DNA of 64,000 bases from Pseudomonas sp. PB106 (lineage in GTDB: Bacteria; Pseudomonadota; Gammaproteobacteria; Pseudomonadales; Pseudomonadaceae), in contig NZ_RWIM01000081.1 in assembly GCF_009764645.1 (NCBI RefSeq), forward strand, positions 55,442 to 119,441, in the 5' to 3' direction. The notes below the pieces were generated by a model. It worked only from the letters and a program-made list of their open reading frames with translations. It made no database searches and had not been told where the DNA came from. Shown one piece after another: positions 46,634-57,069 of the stretch. A program made the translations under genes and the position numbers. The number at the start of each line of letters is the position of its first letter. Positions within the stretch are counted from its first letter, which is position 1.

Positions 46634-47517
46634 TTGCAGCGTATACGGCGACCAGCCAGGCCCGGGTCAATGCGGCGCTGGAAACCCTGTTCAACGCACC
46701 GCTGCCGGAATTGGCGCGCCTCTATGAGGCAATGCGCTATAGCGTGATGAATGGCGGCAAACGCGTGCGCCCGCTGCTGGCCTATGCTGCGTGTGAAGCG
46801 TTGGGCGGCAAGGCTGAACAAGCCAACGGCGCCGCCTGCGCAATCGAGTTGATCCACGCGTACTCGCTGGTTCACGACGACCTGCCGGCAATGGACGACG
46901 ACGATCTGCGTCGCGGCCAGCCAACCACCCACAAAAAATTCGACGAAGCCTGCGCGATTCTTGCCGGTGACGGTTTGCAGAGCCTGGCCTTCAGCGCCGT
47001 GCTCGACCCGCGCCTGAGCGATTGCAGCAGCGACATCCGCCTGCAAATGGTCACCGCGCTGGCCCAGGCGGCAGGCCCGGCGGGCATGGTCGGCGGTCAG
47101 GCCATCGACCTTGGCTCGGTCGGCCTCAAACTCGATCAACAAGCCCTTGAACAGATGCACCGGCACAAGACCGGCGCGCTGATCGAAGTCAGCGTCAAAC
47201 TGGGTGCGCTGGCCAGCGGCCGTGCCGAGCAGGATCAACTCAAGGCGTTGCAGACGTATGCTCGGGCCATCGGTCTGGCCTTTCAGGTGCAGGACGACAT
47301 CCTCGACGTCGAAAGCGATACCGAAACCCTCGGCAAACGCCAGGGCGCCGACATCGCTCGTGACAAACCAACTTACCCGGCGCTGCTCGGCCTCGACGCC
47401 GCCAAGGCCTACGCGCTGGAACTGCGTGATCAGGCCCTGCACGCCCTGCGACCGTTTGACGCGGCGGCCGAGCCTTTGCGCGAGCTGGCCCGGTATATCG
47501 TCGAGCGCCGCAGCTGA
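46630..47517 (+). CDS. ispA: Farnesyl diphosphate synthase
   Basis: The 295-residue prenyltransferase makes farnesyl diphosphate from isopentenyl and dimethylallyl units. The first Asp-rich motif DDLPAMD and the second DDILD are present, as is GGKRVRPLL near the N-terminus. It is coupled to xseB and followed 91 bases on by dxs, so both ends of the isoprenoid route are encoded together. Confidence 0.96.
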   Translation: MIAAYTATSQARVNAALETLFNAPLPELARLYEAMRYSVMNGGKRVRPLLAYAACEALGGKAEQANGAACAIELIHAYSLVHDDLPAMDDDDLRRGQPTTHKKFDEACAILAGDGLQSLAFSAVLDPRLSDCSSDIRLQMVTALAQAAGPAGMVGGQAIDLGSVGLKLDQQALEQMHRHKTGALIEVSVKLGALASGRAEQDQLKALQTYARAIGLAFQVQDDILDVESDTETLGKRQGADIARDKPTYPALLGLDAAKAYALELRDQALHALRPFDAAAEPLRELARYIVERRS

Positions 47518-47608
47518 CGGCGAATCCGCCAAAAAAAACCAACGCGTGGGCAGGGGGCGATGCATCAGGTAAACTGCCGCATCTTCTATACCTATAACGA
47601 TTCGCCTG

Positions 47609-49507
47609 ATGCCCACGACGTTTCATGAGATTCCCCGCAAGCGCCCGACCACGCCCCTGCTCGACCGCGCGAACACGCCGGACGGCCTGCGCCGGTTAGG
47701 CGAAGCCGAGCTGGAAACCCTGGCCGATGAGTTGCGCCTGGAACTGCTCTACACGGTCGGTCAGACCGGTGGGCATTTCGGTGCCGGCCTGGGCGTGATC
47801 GAGCTGACCATCGCGTTGCATTACGTCTTCGACACACCGGACGACCGTCTGCTGTGGGACGTCGGTCATCAGGCGTATCCGCACAAGATCCTCACCGGTC
47901 GCCGCGAGCGCATGGGCAGCCTGCGCCAGAAGGACGGCATTGCCGCTTTCCCGCGCCGCTCCGAGAGCGAGTACGACACCTTCGGCGTCGGCCACTCCAG
48001 CACTTCGATCAGCGCTGCGCTGGGCATGGCCATTGCCGCCCGCCTGCAAAACAGTGATCGCAAGGCGATTGCCGTGATCGGTGACGGCGCATTGACCGCC
48101 GGCATGGCCTTCGAGGCGCTGAACCATGCGCCAGAAGTGAACGCCAACATGCTGGTGATCCTCAACGACAACGACATGTCGATCTCGCGTAACGTCGGCG
48201 GTCTGTCGAATTATCTGGCGAAGATCCTTTCCAGCCGTACTTACGCGAGCATGCGCGAAGGCAGCAAGAAAGTCCTGTCGCGCTTGCCCGGCGCCTGGGA
48301 AATCGCCCGTCGCACCGAAGAATACGCCAAAGGCATGCTGGTTCCCGGCACGCTGTTCGAAGAGTTGGGCTGGAACTACATCGGCCCGATTGACGGCCAT
48401 GACCTGCCGACCCTGATCGCCACGCTGCGCAACATGCGCGATCTCAAAGGCCCGCAGTTCCTGCACATCGTCACCAAGAAAGGCAAAGGCTTCGCCCCGG
48501 CGGAAGTCGACCCGATCGGTTATCACGCCATTACCAAACTCGAACCGGTGGACGCTCCGGCCGCAGCGCCGAAAAAGGCCGGTGGACCGAAGTACTCGGC
48601 AGTGTTCGGCGAGTGGCTGTGCGACATGGCCGCCGCTGACCCACGTCTGGTCGGGATCACCCCGGCGATGAAGGAAGGCTCGGACCTGGTCGCGTTCAGC
48701 GAACGCTTCCCGCTGCGCTACTTCGACGTGGCGATTGCCGAGCAACACGCGGTGACGTTCGCTGCCGGCATGGCCTGCGAAGGCGCAAAACCGGTGGTGG
48801 CGATCTACTCAACGTTCCTGCAGCGTGGTTACGACCAGTTGGTGCATGACGTTGCGGTGCAGAACCTCGACGTGCTGTTCGCCATCGACCGCGCCGGTCT
48901 GGTTGGCGAAGACGGCCCGACCCACGCCGGCAGCTTCGACCTGTCGTACCTGCGCTGCATCCCGGGCATGGTCATCATGACCCCGAGCGATGAAAACGAA
49001 CTGCGCAAAATGCTCACCACCGGCCACCTCTACAACGGCCCGGCGGCGGTGCGTTACCCGCGCGGCAACGGCCCGAATGCGACCATCGACAAAGATCTCG
49101 AACCGATCGAAATCGGCAAGGGCATCGTCCGTCGTCAGGGCAGCAAAGTCGCCCTGCTGGTGTTCGGCGTGCAACTGGCCGAAGCGCTGAAAGTCGCCGA
49201 GAAGCTGGATGCCACCGTGGTCGACATGCGTTTCGTCAAACCACTCGACGAAGCGCTGGTGCGCGAGATTGCCGGCAGCCACGAGCTGCTGGTGACCATC
49301 GAAGAGAACGCGATCATGGGTGGCGCCGGTGGCGCGGTCAGCGAGTTCCTCGCACGGGAAAACATCCTCAAATCGATGCTGCATCTGGGCTTGCCGGATG
49401 TTTACGTCGAGCACGCGAAACCGGCGCAGATGCTGGCCGAATGCGGGCTGGATGAGGCCGGGATCGAAACGTCGATTCGTCAGCGTCTGGAATTGCTCAA
49501 CCGCTGA
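47609..49507 (+). CDS. dxs: 1-deoxy-D-xylulose-5-phosphate synthase
   Basis: The 632-residue thiamine-diphosphate enzyme joins pyruvate and glyceraldehyde 3-phosphate in the first step of the non-mevalonate pathway. The cofactor motif [16 protein letters not shown]...NDNDMSIS, the [11 protein letters not shown] segment and the transketolase motif GEDGPTHAG are all clear. Length is normal. It is followed by a REP-like hairpin. Confidence 0.97.
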   Translation: MPTTFHEIPRKRPTTPLLDRANTPDGLRRLGEAELETLADELRLELLYTVGQTGGHFGAGLGVIELTIALHYVFDTPDDRLLWDVGHQAYPHKILTGRRERMGSLRQKDGIAAFPRRSESEYDTFGVGHSSTSISAALGMAIAARLQNSDRKAIAVIGDGALTAGMAFEALNHAPEVNANMLVILNDNDMSISRNVGGLSNYLAKILSSRTYASMREGSKKVLSRLPGAWEIARRTEEYAKGMLVPGTLFEELGWNYIGPIDGHDLPTLIATLRNMRDLKGPQFLHIVTKKGKGFAPAEVDPIGYHAITKLEPVDAPAAAPKKAGGPKYSAVFGEWLCDMAAADPRLVGITPAMKEGSDLVAFSERFPLRYFDVAIAEQHAVTFAAGMACEGAKPVVAIYSTFLQRGYDQLVHDVAVQNLDVLFAIDRAGLVGEDGPTHAGSFDLSYLRCIPGMVIMTPSDENELRKMLTTGHLYNGPAAVRYPRGNGPNATIDKDLEPIEIGKGIVRRQGSKVALLVFGVQLAEALKVAEKLDATVVDMRFVKPLDEALVREIAGSHELLVTIEENAIMGGAGGAVSEFLARENILKSMLHLGLPDVYVEHAKPAQMLAECGLDEAGIETSIRQRLELLNR

Positions 49508-49524
49508 TCCGCCACACACACAAT

Positions 49525-49620
49525 CACTGTGGGAGCGGGCTTGCCCGCGAAGAGGTCGCCACATCCAACATCAATGTTGTTTGTGCCGACGCCTTCGCGG
49601 GCAAGCCCGCTCCCACAGTG
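49525..49620. repeat. REP-like inverted pair after dxs
   Basis: Inverted units of CACTGTGGGAGCGGGCTTGC type separated by about 45 bases can pair over their full length. Confidence 0.8.
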
Positions 49621-49673
49621 TTTTGTGCTAACCCAATATTTGTGTACACCCGATATTCCCCGATGGATTGTTC

Positions 49674-51560
49674 ATGAACCTCTCGCGCCTCGCCCTATCC
49701 TTCTTCCTGCTGCCATCGGCCAACGCCTTCGCTGACACCTTCGAGCGTGACCAAGCGCTGAAGCTGCCGGATGTGCTGATCTCCGCCAACCGTCAGGTCG
49801 AAGCGCGCAACGACAGCAGCGCTGCCAATACCGTTTTCACCCGTGAAGACATCGATCGCCTGCAGCCGAGCGACGTGCCGGATTTGCTACGACGCGTGCC
49901 GGGCGTGCAAGTGGCGCAGACCGGCGGGCGCGGCAGTCTGCCGGGCATCTACATTCGCGGCACGCAGTCGGCGCAGAGCCTGGTGCTGGTCGATGGCCAG
50001 CGCATCGGCAACTCGACCTCGGGCGACAGCAATCTGCAGCACCTGAACATTGAGCAGATCGAGCGCGTGGAAGTCCTGCGCGGTTCGCGCTCGGTGATTT
50101 ACGGCAGCGATGCAATTGGCGGGGTGATTCAGATCTTCACCCGCCGTGGCAGCGAACAGGGCTTGCAGCCGCGGATGCACGTCGGGTTCGGCAGTAACCA
50201 GACATGGGAGCGCAGCCTTGGGCTGTCCGGGGGCGACGACAAGACCCGCTTCAATCTGGGTGCGAGCCTGGATGAAACCGCCGGGATCGACCGCACTCAC
50301 GAGTCGTACCCCAGCGATAGTGATCACGATGCCTATCGCAATAAATCCGTCAGCCTGAGCCTCAGCCATGCACTGACCGATGACATCGAAGTCGGCGCCA
50401 ACCTCCTGGATAACCGGGGCAAGAGCGAGTTCGACAACCCCTTCGGCCGCTTCGACACGACCACGTTCGAGTCGATGCAGCAGCAGCCCTACAGCGATTT
50501 CAACGTCAGCAGCGTCAGCAGTTACGTCGATGCGCGGATCAACGAAACCTGGAAAACCCGTGTCGAATTCGGCCACACCGAGAACCGCGAGAAGACCTTC
50601 GACAAGCTCAGCGACGATCGCACGGTATTCAACACCTACCGCGACTCGGTGAACTGGCAAAACGACCTGACCCTGGATGCGCGCAATAGCCTGATCCTCG
50701 GCGGCGACTGGTACGAAGACCGGGTCAACAGCAGCACCGCGTTTGACGAGGACAGCCGCTGGAACCGGGCGGCGTTTATCCAGCATCGTTATCAGGCGGA
50801 CAACTTCTCCACTGAACTCGGTCTGCGTCACGACGACAACCAACAATTCGGCAGCCAGAACACCTGGAGCGGCACGTTCACCCTGCCGCTGAACCCGGAC
50901 AATGATCTGTTGCTGAGCTACAGCGAAGGCTTCCGCGCACCGACTTTCAACGACCTGTACTACCCGGATTTCAGCAACCCGGATCTGAAACCCGAAACTT
51001 CAAAGAGTTACGAACTGCAATGGCGCAGCCAGTTGACCGACAGCAGCCGTCTCGAAGCCTCGATTTACCGCACGGATCTGGAAGACGCAATTATCTTCGG
51101 CAGCAATTCACGTCCGGAAAACGTCGCTTCAGCACGAATCAACGGCTTTGAAGCGGCGCTGAAGCAGGAGCTGTTCGACTGGCAAAGCAATCTGGGCCTA
51201 TCGATCATCGACCCGCGCGATCGCGATAGCGGCCATACATTGGCGCGTCGCGCACGGCGGACGTTGAGCTGGGATCTGGATCGACAGTTTGACCAGCTCG
51301 GCGTCGGTGCAAGTTGGCAGGCTGTGAGCTGCAGTTATGACGATCTGAAAAATGAAAACCCGCTGGGAGGCTATGCGCTGTTCGGCTTGCGCAGCAGTTG
51401 GGCGCTGAACCGTGAGATCAAGCTCGATCTAAAAGTTGATAACGTTTTCGACAAAGGTTACAGCCGGGCGAATTACAGCTATGACGGCAGTCAGTATGGT
51501 TATCGTGAGGAAGGTCGGGTGTGGATGTTTGGGGTGACCTGGACTCCCGAAATCAACTAA
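49674..51560 (+). CDS. btuB: TonB-dependent outer-membrane receptor, BtuB-like
   Basis: The 628-residue protein has a signal peptide (SANAFADT), a TonB-box region, a plug domain (RRVPGVQVAQTGGRG...VEVLRGSRSVIYGSDAIGGVIQI) and a 22-strand barrel ending in an aromatic-rich strand (VWMFGVTWTPEIN). The size and the convergent BtuF-like gene point to cobalamin uptake. I see no cobalamin riboswitch upstream, which is usual for btuB, so substrate assignment is moderate. The ATG at 49674 is used. Confidence 0.8.
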   Translation: MNLSRLALSFFLLPSANAFADTFERDQALKLPDVLISANRQVEARNDSSAANTVFTREDIDRLQPSDVPDLLRRVPGVQVAQTGGRGSLPGIYIRGTQSAQSLVLVDGQRIGNSTSGDSNLQHLNIEQIERVEVLRGSRSVIYGSDAIGGVIQIFTRRGSEQGLQPRMHVGFGSNQTWERSLGLSGGDDKTRFNLGASLDETAGIDRTHESYPSDSDHDAYRNKSVSLSLSHALTDDIEVGANLLDNRGKSEFDNPFGRFDTTTFESMQQQPYSDFNVSSVSSYVDARINETWKTRVEFGHTENREKTFDKLSDDRTVFNTYRDSVNWQNDLTLDARNSLILGGDWYEDRVNSSTAFDEDSRWNRAAFIQHRYQADNFSTELGLRHDDNQQFGSQNTWSGTFTLPLNPDNDLLLSYSEGFRAPTFNDLYYPDFSNPDLKPETSKSYELQWRSQLTDSSRLEASIYRTDLEDAIIFGSNSRPENVASARINGFEAALKQELFDWQSNLGLSIIDPRDRDSGHTLARRARRTLSWDLDRQFDQLGVGASWQAVSCSYDDLKNENPLGGYALFGLRSSWALNREIKLDLKVDNVFDKGYSRANYSYDGSQYGYREEGRVWMFGVTWTPEIN

Positions 51561-51567
51561 GCCCCCT

Positions 51568-51670
51568 GTAGGAGCTGCCGAAGGCTGCGATCTTTTGATC
51601 TTGATCTTCGGCGTTTCCGACTCAGTCAAACAACAAAGTCAAAAGATCGCAGCCTTCGGCAGCTCCTACA
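51568..51670. repeat. REP-like inverted pair between convergent genes
   Basis: Inverted GTAGGAGCTGCCGAAGGC units with CGATCTTTTGATC centres lie between the btuB-like and btuF-like genes and probably end both transcripts. Confidence 0.8.
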
Positions 51671-51673
51671 GAA

Positions 51674-52474
51674 TCACCTGTCCGGCGCGATCAATTGGCA
51701 GAGCTTGGCGGTGGCGTCGATCATTTGGCCGCTGGGGCGCTCCAGGCCTTTATCGGTGACCAACAGTAATTTTCCCTGTTTCACCGCTGCCACTTGCGGC
51801 CAGGCCTTCCACGCATTCAACTGCGCCTGATCCCCCGCCAGAATCACCTCCGGATCACGCTGCAACACCGCCTCGATACTCACCTGCGGCGCCGGCAGAC
51901 TCAGATCGCCGAAGACATTGCGCGCGCCGCACACCTCAAGCGCATCACTGATGATCTGCCCGCCACCGACGGTGTACAGCGGCTTGTCCCACACTTGGTA
52001 GAACACCCGCATCGGCGCATCCCGGCGATAACGCTGGCGAAGCGCTGCGAGTTGTTCGCGCAACGCTGCCGCACGATTCGCCCCACGCTCGGGACGCCCC
52101 AATTGCGCGGCGATGGCTTCGATCTGCGCAGCGAGTTGTTCGAGGGAATGCGGTTCGGCAACGAAGGTCGGGATGCCCAGACGCTTGAGCTGATCACGCT
52201 GCGCCGGGCCGACGCTGCCGGGCCAGAGCAACAGCAAATCAGGCTTTAAGCTCAGCAACTGTTCCATGTCGAGTTGGCCATAGCGCCCAACCGACGGCAC
52301 GCTGGCAATCTCGGTCGGACGCTCACCGGCATCCAGCACGCCCACCAGCAAGTCAGCCGAATCCAGCTCGACAACGATTTCAGAAAGGGACGGTGCGAGG
52401 CTGACCACCCGCAGGCTCGCCAGCACCGGAGCCGAGACGGCCAGCAGCAGAAGCGCCAGCCACAGACGGCGCAT
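51674..52474 (-). CDS. btuF: Cobalamin-type periplasmic binding protein, BtuF-like
   Basis: The 266-residue protein has a signal peptide ([19 protein letters not shown]) and two lobes joined by a long helix (about residues 110-150), the class III binding fold. RVVSLAPSLSEIV and the LKPDLLLLWPG segment fit the cobalamin/iron-siderophore family. The neighbouring BtuB-like receptor favours cobalamin. No BtuCD genes are adjacent. Its ATG overlaps the upstream stop (TGATG). Confidence 0.82.
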   Translation of the reverse strand: MRRLWLALLLLAVSAPVLASLRVVSLAPSLSEIVVELDSADLLVGVLDAGERPTEIASVPSVGRYGQLDMEQLLSLKPDLLLLWPGSVGPAQRDQLKRLGIPTFVAEPHSLEQLAAQIEAIAAQLGRPERGANRAAALREQLAALRQRYRRDAPMRVFYQVWDKPLYTVGGGQIISDALEVCGARNVFGDLSLPAPQVSIEAVLQRDPEVILAGDQAQLNAWKAWPQVAAVKQGKLLLVTDKGLERPSGQMIDATAKLCQLIAPDR

Positions 52475-52893
52475 CAGCCGAGTTGACGCGGGATACGGTA
52501 GAGATAGAACAGCACCGCCGTGGACAGCGCCAGCAGCATCAGCGGCACGGCTTCGAGACCGACAAACACCGCCAGTGCACCGATCCACGCCGGCAATGCA
52601 GCCGCGAGAAATGCAGTGCGACGACGCGCTGCGAGAGCAATCCACGCCGCCGGTTCTTCAGGTGTGTCGAGGGCTTTTTGGGTGGCGATCAGTGCGTGCT
52701 TGTACCGACCGAAAAACTTCAGGCTGACAAACATCGACGCCACACCGGCGATAAAGAACGGCATTGCCAGTACTGGCAGAATCCCCTCGCCCTGACCAAA
52801 CAGCGCGTTGAGCACGAACAGCGGCACCAGCGCCAGCGCCAGGTATTTCCACCAGTCGACCGACAATCGGCGTCGCACCTGACCGCGTGTCAC
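52474..52893 (-). CDS. Small inner-membrane protein
   Basis: The 139-residue protein has four predicted membrane helices (about 17-33, 38-59, 95-112, 115-132) with a basic loop in the middle. It starts at GTG overlapping the ribA stop (GTGA). Homologues are sometimes labelled MFS transporter, but it is far too short for that. The function is unknown. Confidence 0.75.
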   Translation of the reverse strand: MTRGQVRRRLSVDWWKYLALALVPLFVLNALFGQGEGILPVLAMPFFIAGVASMFVSLKFFGRYKHALIATQKALDTPEEPAAWIALAARRRTAFLAAALPAWIGALAVFVGLEAVPLMLLALSTAVLFYLYRIPRQLG

Positions 52894-53507
52894 GCGCGAT
52901 CAACCTCGCCTTGATGCTCGTTGCCCATCATGTGGTCGAGCTTGCTGGCCTTGGTCGCCAGGTAGAGTTTGTTGTGCGGGTTGTGGCCGGTGTGCAACGG
53001 CACGCGCTCGGCGACGGTGATGCCCATGTCGGTCAAAGCTTTGACCTTGCGCGGGTTGTTGGTCATCAGGCGCAGGGATTTCACGCCCAGATGCTCAAGC
53101 ATTGGCAGGCACATCGCGTAGTCTCGCTGGTCAGCGGCGAAACCCAGACGTTCGTTGGCTTCAACGGTGTCGGCGCCGCCGTCCTGCAGTTCATAAGCAC
53201 GGATCTTGTTGAGCAGACCGATGCCACGACCTTCCTGACGCAGGTACAGCAACACGCCACGGCCTTCACGGGCGATGGCTTTCAGCGCGCCTTCAAGTTG
53301 CGAACCGCAGTCGCAGCGCTGGCTGAACAAGGCATCGCCGGTCAAGCATTCGGAGTGCAACCGGCCGAGTACCGGAGCACCGTCGGCAATTTCACCCAGG
53401 CTCAGCACGACGTGCTCGCGGCCGGTGGCTTCATCGAGAAAACCGTGCATGGTGAATTGCGCAAAGGGTGTTGGCAGCTTGGAAGCGGCGACAAAGACGA
53501 CAGGCAC
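52890..53507 (-). CDS. ribA: GTP cyclohydrolase II
   Basis: The 205-residue enzyme opens GTP to start riboflavin synthesis. The three zinc cysteines ([16 protein letters not shown]) and the catalytic RQEGRGIGL are present. The start is GTG with AGGAG eight bases upstream. The fused RibBA at 57070 lacks these residues, so this gene should carry the activity. Confidence 0.96.
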   Translation of the reverse strand: MPVVFVAASKLPTPFAQFTMHGFLDEATGREHVVLSLGEIADGAPVLGRLHSECLTGDALFSQRCDCGSQLEGALKAIAREGRGVLLYLRQEGRGIGLLNKIRAYELQDGGADTVEANERLGFAADQRDYAMCLPMLEHLGVKSLRLMTNNPRKVKALTDMGITVAERVPLHTGHNPHNKLYLATKASKLDHMMGNEHQGEVDRA

Positions 53508-53630
53508 CGGTGTGCTCCTGATCTAAAAGAGTCTGAAAATTCGCAGGCGGGCATTGTAACAGCAGGTTCCTGCACACGCTTAGGCTGAATTATCGGGCAT
53601 AACGATCAAAAAGTTTGATAACTGCGCCCC

Positions 53631-53723
53631 CTGTGGGAGCTGGCTTGCCAGCGATGGCGGTATATCTGCCGCCATTCTGGTGACTGAGCCACCGCTATCG
53701 CTGGCAAGCCAGCTCCCACAGGG
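53631..53723. repeat. REP-like inverted pair
   Basis: Inverted CTGTGGGAGCTGGCTTGCC units lie between ribA and the solute-binding protein gene; same type as 1211-1300. Confidence 0.8.
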
Positions 53724-53747
53724 TTCTTTATCAGCCGGGCAACCGCG

Positions 53748-54485
53748 TCAGTTCGAGCCGAACGGATACGGCTGCTGCCACTTCTCGAATATCGGTTTCA
53801 ACTCGCCGCTCTTCACCAGTTGCTCCATACGCTGGTCATACAGCGCCATCAGCGTCCGGGCTTGCGCGGTGTCGGCAAAGCCGAGGTACAGCGGCAACTC
53901 GATCAGATGCGAATAGCGATATTGAGTCGAATCCGCCGCCGTTTTCACCACCGCTTCGATCTCGGTCAGCGCATCGATGTAGAAATCCGCGCGCCCCTGC
54001 TTGAGCATCGACAGAATGCCGGTACGACGCTCGATCTGGTTGTAGCGTTTGATGTTCGGCAGATAGTTTTCGTAACGATAGCCACGCACCCAGGCCAGTC
54101 GATACTTGCCCAGCGTCGCCTGAGTCGGCGACGGGTTGCTCGCCAGACCCAGTGCGTAAATATGGTCGGAATCGAAATTCCAGTGCGGATACAGGACTTG
54201 CTCGGCTTCGTCGCGATAGGAGCCGACCAGCGCGTCGACTTCCTTCAACTGCACCAGTCCGATCGAACGGGTGTACGGCACGGTGCGAATGTCCAGCTTG
54301 ACCCCGGCCGGCTCGAACACCTTGCGCAGCACGTCCCAACCGAGGCCATGACCGTCGGCGGCGGTGTAGTCTTCCCAGTCTTCGCTGGCCAGATGGATGA
54401 CCGCAGGCGTCGGCGCAGCTTCCTGCGCACTGGCAACAGTGCTCAGTAAAGCAAACATCACTAGCGCCAACCAGCGTCGAGCCAT
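53748..54485 (-). CDS. Periplasmic solute-binding protein, family 3 type
   Basis: The 245-residue protein has a signal peptide (about 1-20, TVASAQEAA) and the amino-acid-type binding fold (WEDYTAADGHGLGWDVLRKVFEPAGVKLDIRTVPYTRSIGLVQ). No permease or ATPase genes adjoin it, so it may act alone or as a sensor-like protein. The ligand is not predictable. Confidence 0.82.
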   Translation of the reverse strand: MARRWLALVMFALLSTVASAQEAAPTPAVIHLASEDWEDYTAADGHGLGWDVLRKVFEPAGVKLDIRTVPYTRSIGLVQLKEVDALVGSYRDEAEQVLYPHWNFDSDHIYALGLASNPSPTQATLGKYRLAWVRGYRYENYLPNIKRYNQIERRTGILSMLKQGRADFYIDALTEIEAVVKTAADSTQYRYSHLIELPLYLGFADTAQARTLMALYDQRMEQLVKSGELKPIFEKWQQPYPFGSN

Positions 54486-54521
54486 CCCTAGTCCCTCACT
54501 TGACCCTGATTTCCCTCGGAA

Positions 54522-55025
54522 TCAGGCGAAAATCCACACCAGCCCCTGCATCGCCAGCCAGGCAAAAACACCGGCCAGCACGTCGTCGAGCATGATGCCG
54601 ACGCCGCCGTGAACGTGTCGGTCGATCCAGCGAATCGGCCACGGCTTGAGAATGTCGAAGAAGCGGAACACCAGGAAACCCGCGAGCAACCAGTACCAGC
54701 CTTCCGGCACCAGCCAGAGGGTGATCCACATCCCGACCATTTCGTCCCAGACGATGCCTTCGTGGTCGTGTACCCGCAGATCGTCGGCCACTTTGCCGCA
54801 CAGCCAGAAGCCGAACAGCATGGTGATCCCGAGCATCAGCCAGTAACCCCAGTCGGGCAACATCTGCCACAACGGAATAAAGGGTAGCGCAACTAACGAG
54901 CCCCACGTGCCCGGTGCTTTCGGCAGAGTGCCGGAACCGAAGCCGAACGCGAGGAAATGCCAAGGATTGCGCCAGACCGACGGCGGAACGAATTCGGCCG
55001 GAACCTGTTTCGGGTGATCTGTCAC
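54522..55025 (-). CDS. pgpA: Phosphatidylglycerophosphatase A
   Basis: The 167-residue membrane enzyme removes the phosphate from phosphatidylglycerophosphate. The family segments GSGTLPKAPGTWGSL and VWDEMVGMW are present, as are several hydrophobic helices. It starts at GTG overlapping the thiL stop. It is the last gene of the nrdR-rib-nusB-thiL operon. Confidence 0.94.
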   Translation of the reverse strand: MTDHPKQVPAEFVPPSVWRNPWHFLAFGFGSGTLPKAPGTWGSLVALPFIPLWQMLPDWGYWLMLGITMLFGFWLCGKVADDLRVHDHEGIVWDEMVGMWITLWLVPEGWYWLLAGFLVFRFFDILKPWPIRWIDRHVHGGVGIMLDDVLAGVFAWLAMQGLVWIFA

Positions 55026-55987
55026 GGTGTCTCCTGAAAATGTTGATAGCCCCGGATTTGCGGGGTGATGTCATGGCCTTCGCGATCCAGCAGCACCACG
55101 CCCTGACCTTCGGCCACGCAACCGATCACATGGATCGGCCAGCCTTTGGCCAGCAATGCGGGTAACTCGACGGACGGTAGCGTGAACGCCAACACGTAAT
55201 CATCGCCACCGCTCAGCGCCGCACGTTCGGCGCCGCGCTGGCCGAGGAACGCCACTAAAGCATCCGACAGCGGTACGCGCTCGCGTTCAATCTCAAGCCG
55301 AACCTTTGAGGCCAGCGCGATGTGGCCACAATCGGCGAGCAGGCCATCGGATATATCCAGCGCCGACGTGGCTTTGCCGCGCAACGCCTGACCGAGGGCG
55401 AGTTGCGGTTGTGGTGACCAATAGTGCTCAAGCAATGGCTGGGCGATTGCTGGGTCAGCATCACGCTGACCCAACACCAGCGGCAAGGCGCCGGCGGCAT
55501 TGCCCAGTTCACCCCCGACACACAGCAAATCGCCCGGCTGCGCACCGCAACGAGTCAACGCCTGCCCCGCCGGCACCCGACCGAACACCGTGACGGTCAG
55601 GCTCAACGGCCCACGCGTGGTATCGCCGCCCACCAGGGTCACGCCGCAACTCTGCGCCATGCGGTTCAAACCGCGGGCATAGGCTTGCAACCAATCGGCG
55701 GTCACCGTCGGCACAGTCAGGGCAAGGGTAAAGGCAACGGGCGTGGCGCCCATGGCGGCCAGATCGCTGACCGCGACGGCCAGCGAGCGCTGACCGAGCA
55801 GAAACGGATCGCAGGGGTCGGCGAAATGCACACCGGCCACCAGCGTATCGGTGGAAATCGCCAACTGTTCCCCGGAAGGAACAGCGAGCAAGGCGCAGTC
55901 ATCGCCGATCCCCAGAGCAACGCCCTCGCCGCCCTGCGCACAAGGCGCGGCGGCGAAGAAATTACGGATCAGCTCGAACTCGCCCAT
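55022..55987 (-). CDS. thiL: Thiamine-monophosphate kinase
   Basis: The 321-residue enzyme phosphorylates thiamine monophosphate to the active diphosphate. Near the N-terminus the metal/ATP motif GIGDDCALL is clear, followed by STDTLVAGVHF and later the GGDTTRG and SGGDDY elements. It lies 17 bases after nusB in the operon. Confidence 0.95.
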   Translation of the reverse strand: MGEFELIRNFFAAAPCAQGGEGVALGIGDDCALLAVPSGEQLAISTDTLVAGVHFADPCDPFLLGQRSLAVAVSDLAAMGATPVAFTLALTVPTVTADWLQAYARGLNRMAQSCGVTLVGGDTTRGPLSLTVTVFGRVPAGQALTRCGAQPGDLLCVGGELGNAAGALPLVLGQRDADPAIAQPLLEHYWSPQPQLALGQALRGKATSALDISDGLLADCGHIALASKVRLEIERERVPLSDALVAFLGQRGAERAALSGGDDYVLAFTLPSVELPALLAKGWPIHVIGCVAEGQGVVLLDREGHDITPQIRGYQHFQETP

Positions 55988-56004
55988 GAGGTTTCAAGCG
56001 CGCT

Positions 56005-56505
56005 TCAGCGCTTGAACGCCTTCACTTCAGCTTCACGCAGGCGCGGGGCCAGCTTGTCGAGCACGCCGTTGACGAACTTGTGGCCGTCGGTCGAACCGAA
56101 AACCTTTGCCAGTTCGATACCTTCGTTGATCACAACGCGGTACGGCACGTCGACGCGCTTGAGCAGTTCCCAGGTGGACAGGCGCAGAACCGCCAGTTCA
56201 ACCGGGTCCAGCTCTTCAATCGCCAGATCCAGGCAAGGCGACAGGGCGTTGTCGATTTCGGTCTTGAACTGCGGAACCCCGTGAAGGATCTCGCGGAAGT
56301 AAGCACCGTCGACATCGGTGAAATCGTTATCAACGCGGAACTGCGCTTCGATCTCGTTCAGCGATTGCTTGGCCATGTGCCACTGGTACAGCGCTTGAGT
56401 CGCGAGCTGACGGGCTTCGCGACGCTTGACGCTTTTCGAGGGCTTGCCGGCATCCGCAGGTTTCGGATCGCGCGGGTTGAAACGATCGCTATCGTCGGTA
56501 ATCAC
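56005..56505 (-). CDS. nusB: Transcription antitermination factor NusB
   Basis: The 166-residue helical protein binds boxA RNA with NusE and supports rRNA transcription. The core [15 protein letters not shown] and the C-terminal [21 protein letters not shown] are diagnostic. It overlaps ribH by ATGA, the standard order. Confidence 0.96.
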   Translation of the reverse strand: MITDDSDRFNPRDPKPADAGKPSKSVKRREARQLATQALYQWHMAKQSLNEIEAQFRVDNDFTDVDGAYFREILHGVPQFKTEIDNALSPCLDLAIEELDPVELAVLRLSTWELLKRVDVPYRVVINEGIELAKVFGSTDGHKFVNGVLDKLAPRLREAEVKAFKR

Positions 56506-56978
56506 TTGGCCTCCAACTGCGCCAGCAGGCTGACCATTTCCAGAGCGGACAGGGCAGCTTCGGCACCTTTGTTACCGGCCTTGGTGCCGGAACGTTCGAT
56601 GGCTTGCTCGATGGAATCAACGGTCAGGACGCCGAAAGCGACCGGCACGCCGAACTCCATGGACACCTGGGCCAGACCCTTGGTGCATTCGCCGGCCACG
56701 TATTCGAAGTGCGGAGTGCCGCCACGAATGACTGCGCCGAGGGCGATGATGGCTGCGAACTCGCCTTTCTGGGCGACTTTCTGCGCAACCAGCGGGATTT
56801 CGAAGGCGCCAGGTGCGCGGATGATGGTGATGTCGCTTTCGCTCACGCCGTGGCGAACCAGGGCATCAACTGCACCGCTGACCAGGCTTTCAACCACGAA
56901 GCTGTTGAAGCGGCCCACTACCAGAGCGTAGCGGCCTTTAGGGGCGATGAAGGTACCTTCGATGGTCTTCAGGGTCAT
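56502..56978 (-). CDS. ribH: 6,7-dimethyl-8-ribityllumazine synthase
   Basis: The 158-residue enzyme forms the lumazine precursor of riboflavin. VVGRFNSFV, the [11 protein letters not shown] segment and [14 protein letters not shown] are present. It follows ribBA after 91 bases and overlaps nusB. Confidence 0.96.
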   Translation of the reverse strand: MTLKTIEGTFIAPKGRYALVVGRFNSFVVESLVSGAVDALVRHGVSESDITIIRAPGAFEIPLVAQKVAQKGEFAAIIALGAVIRGGTPHFEYVAGECTKGLAQVSMEFGVPVAFGVLTVDSIEQAIERSGTKAGNKGAEAALSALEMVSLLAQLEAK

Positions 56979-57069
56979 TCGTCAGATCTCTTAAAGAGCC
57001 GGGACGCGTCTGCTACGCGTCCCTCAGTGATTTATTTGCCGCGAATCGGAGTCCGGAAACGACCGGTCA

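Noticed and set aside
53748..54485. Complete ABC uptake operon
   Set aside because: Only the binding protein is present; the adjacent genes are pgpA and a REP pair, with no permease or ATPase.
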